Assembly (NCBI GenBank): GCA_036821905.1
Contig: DAISIR010000005.1
Coordinates: forward strand, 113,219-177,218
Source: Brooklawnia sp937867175
GTDB lineage: Bacteria; Actinomycetota; Actinomycetes; Propionibacteriales; Propionibacteriaceae
Length of the DNA stretch: 64,000 nucleotides
Reading direction: 5' to 3'
Shown: piece after piece, positions 63,919 to 64,000 of the stretch
Layout: each line of letters opens with the position of its first letter
How positions within the stretch are numbered: the first letter of the stretch is position 1
Translations under genes and position numbers: made by a program
The notes under the pieces: model-generated
Told to the model about the DNA's origin: nothing
Database searches by the model: none
Seen by the model: only the letters and a program-made list of their open reading frames with translations

Positions 63919-64000
63919 TCATGAAGGGTCTGGCTGGTCCTTGACGGTGTAGGTGATCGTCAGGTCGGTGCCGGGGTAGGTCGTTTCGGTGGCGGTCAGT
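63919..64000 (-). CDS. C-terminal end of a gene cut by the window edge
   Basis: The last 26 codons read TATETTYPGTDLTITYTVKDQPDPS (in parts) before the TGA at 63919-63921. The beta-strand-like TxTYTVKD could belong to a surface or solute-binding protein, but too little is visible to name it. Confidence 0.4.
   Translation of the reverse strand, partial: LTATETTYPGTDLTITYTVKDQPDPS

Overview
The window is high-GC DNA from an actinobacterium. Three things point there: genes for phosphatidylinositol mannoside (PIM) synthesis, a glycine-cleavage/GarA gene order close to that of Mycobacterium tuberculosis, and several promoters whose -10 box lies exactly 6 nt before the start codon, which suggests leaderless mRNAs. 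Propionibacteriaceae-like organisms fit, but the species cannot be named from the sequence alone.

Left arm (1-19 kb, mostly minus strand). Read in the direction of transcription: thrS, a HIT hydrolase, a PgsA1-like phosphatidylinositol-phosphate synthase, PatA and PimA (PIM synthesis), a PgsA2-like phosphatidyltransferase, two DUF881 proteins around a small basic protein, gcvH, garA, an FtsR-like MerR regulator, a bifunctional nuclease, a ResR-like MerR regulator and gcvP. Nearly all junctions overlap or are very short. The equivalents of two separate M. tuberculosis loci (Rv2614c-Rv2610c and Rv1822-Rv1832) are joined head to tail here. A full-length Lhr helicase lies directly behind an arsenic-type operon (arsR, arsP-like permease, redox-disulfide protein, DUF2703) that carries a well-defined promoter and two tandem operators.

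Middle (21-41 kb). This part holds an N-terminally shortened UbiB/AarF kinase gene, a 14-TM drug exporter divergent from a DUF2871-histidine kinase-response regulator operon, and an acid-sugar catabolism cluster. The cluster has a DUF1537 kinase, PdxA2, a DeoR repressor, a non-canonical Nramp-family carrier, a hydroxyacid dehydrogenase, a DapA-family aldolase and a divergent aldo/keto reductase. Its two promoter regions share GCGC-N5-GCGC operator candidates. Next come a rifampin ADP-ribosyltransferase (arr), a multicopper oxidase pseudogene, a HAD phosphatase, an unrecognised 518-residue coiled-coil protein and a ClC transporter whose 3' end plus downstream DNA is tandemly duplicated in 312-bp units.

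Pilus region (41-52.5 kb, minus strand). A 1900-residue sortase-anchored adhesin, a shaft pilin with a classical pilin motif and E box, two class C sortases and a LuxR-type regulator form one probable operon. A strong hairpin sits between pilin and sortases.

Right arm (52.5-64 kb). An ABC-2 exporter, an alkD pseudogene, a ThrE exporter and a padR-sulP-patatin operon are followed by a toxin-antitoxin island: HigBA, a RelE/Xre pair, an RHH-toxin-RHH trio and MazEF. The island also holds a decayed tyrosine recombinase and short intergenic repeats. The window cuts gcvP at the left edge and a minus-strand gene at the right edge.
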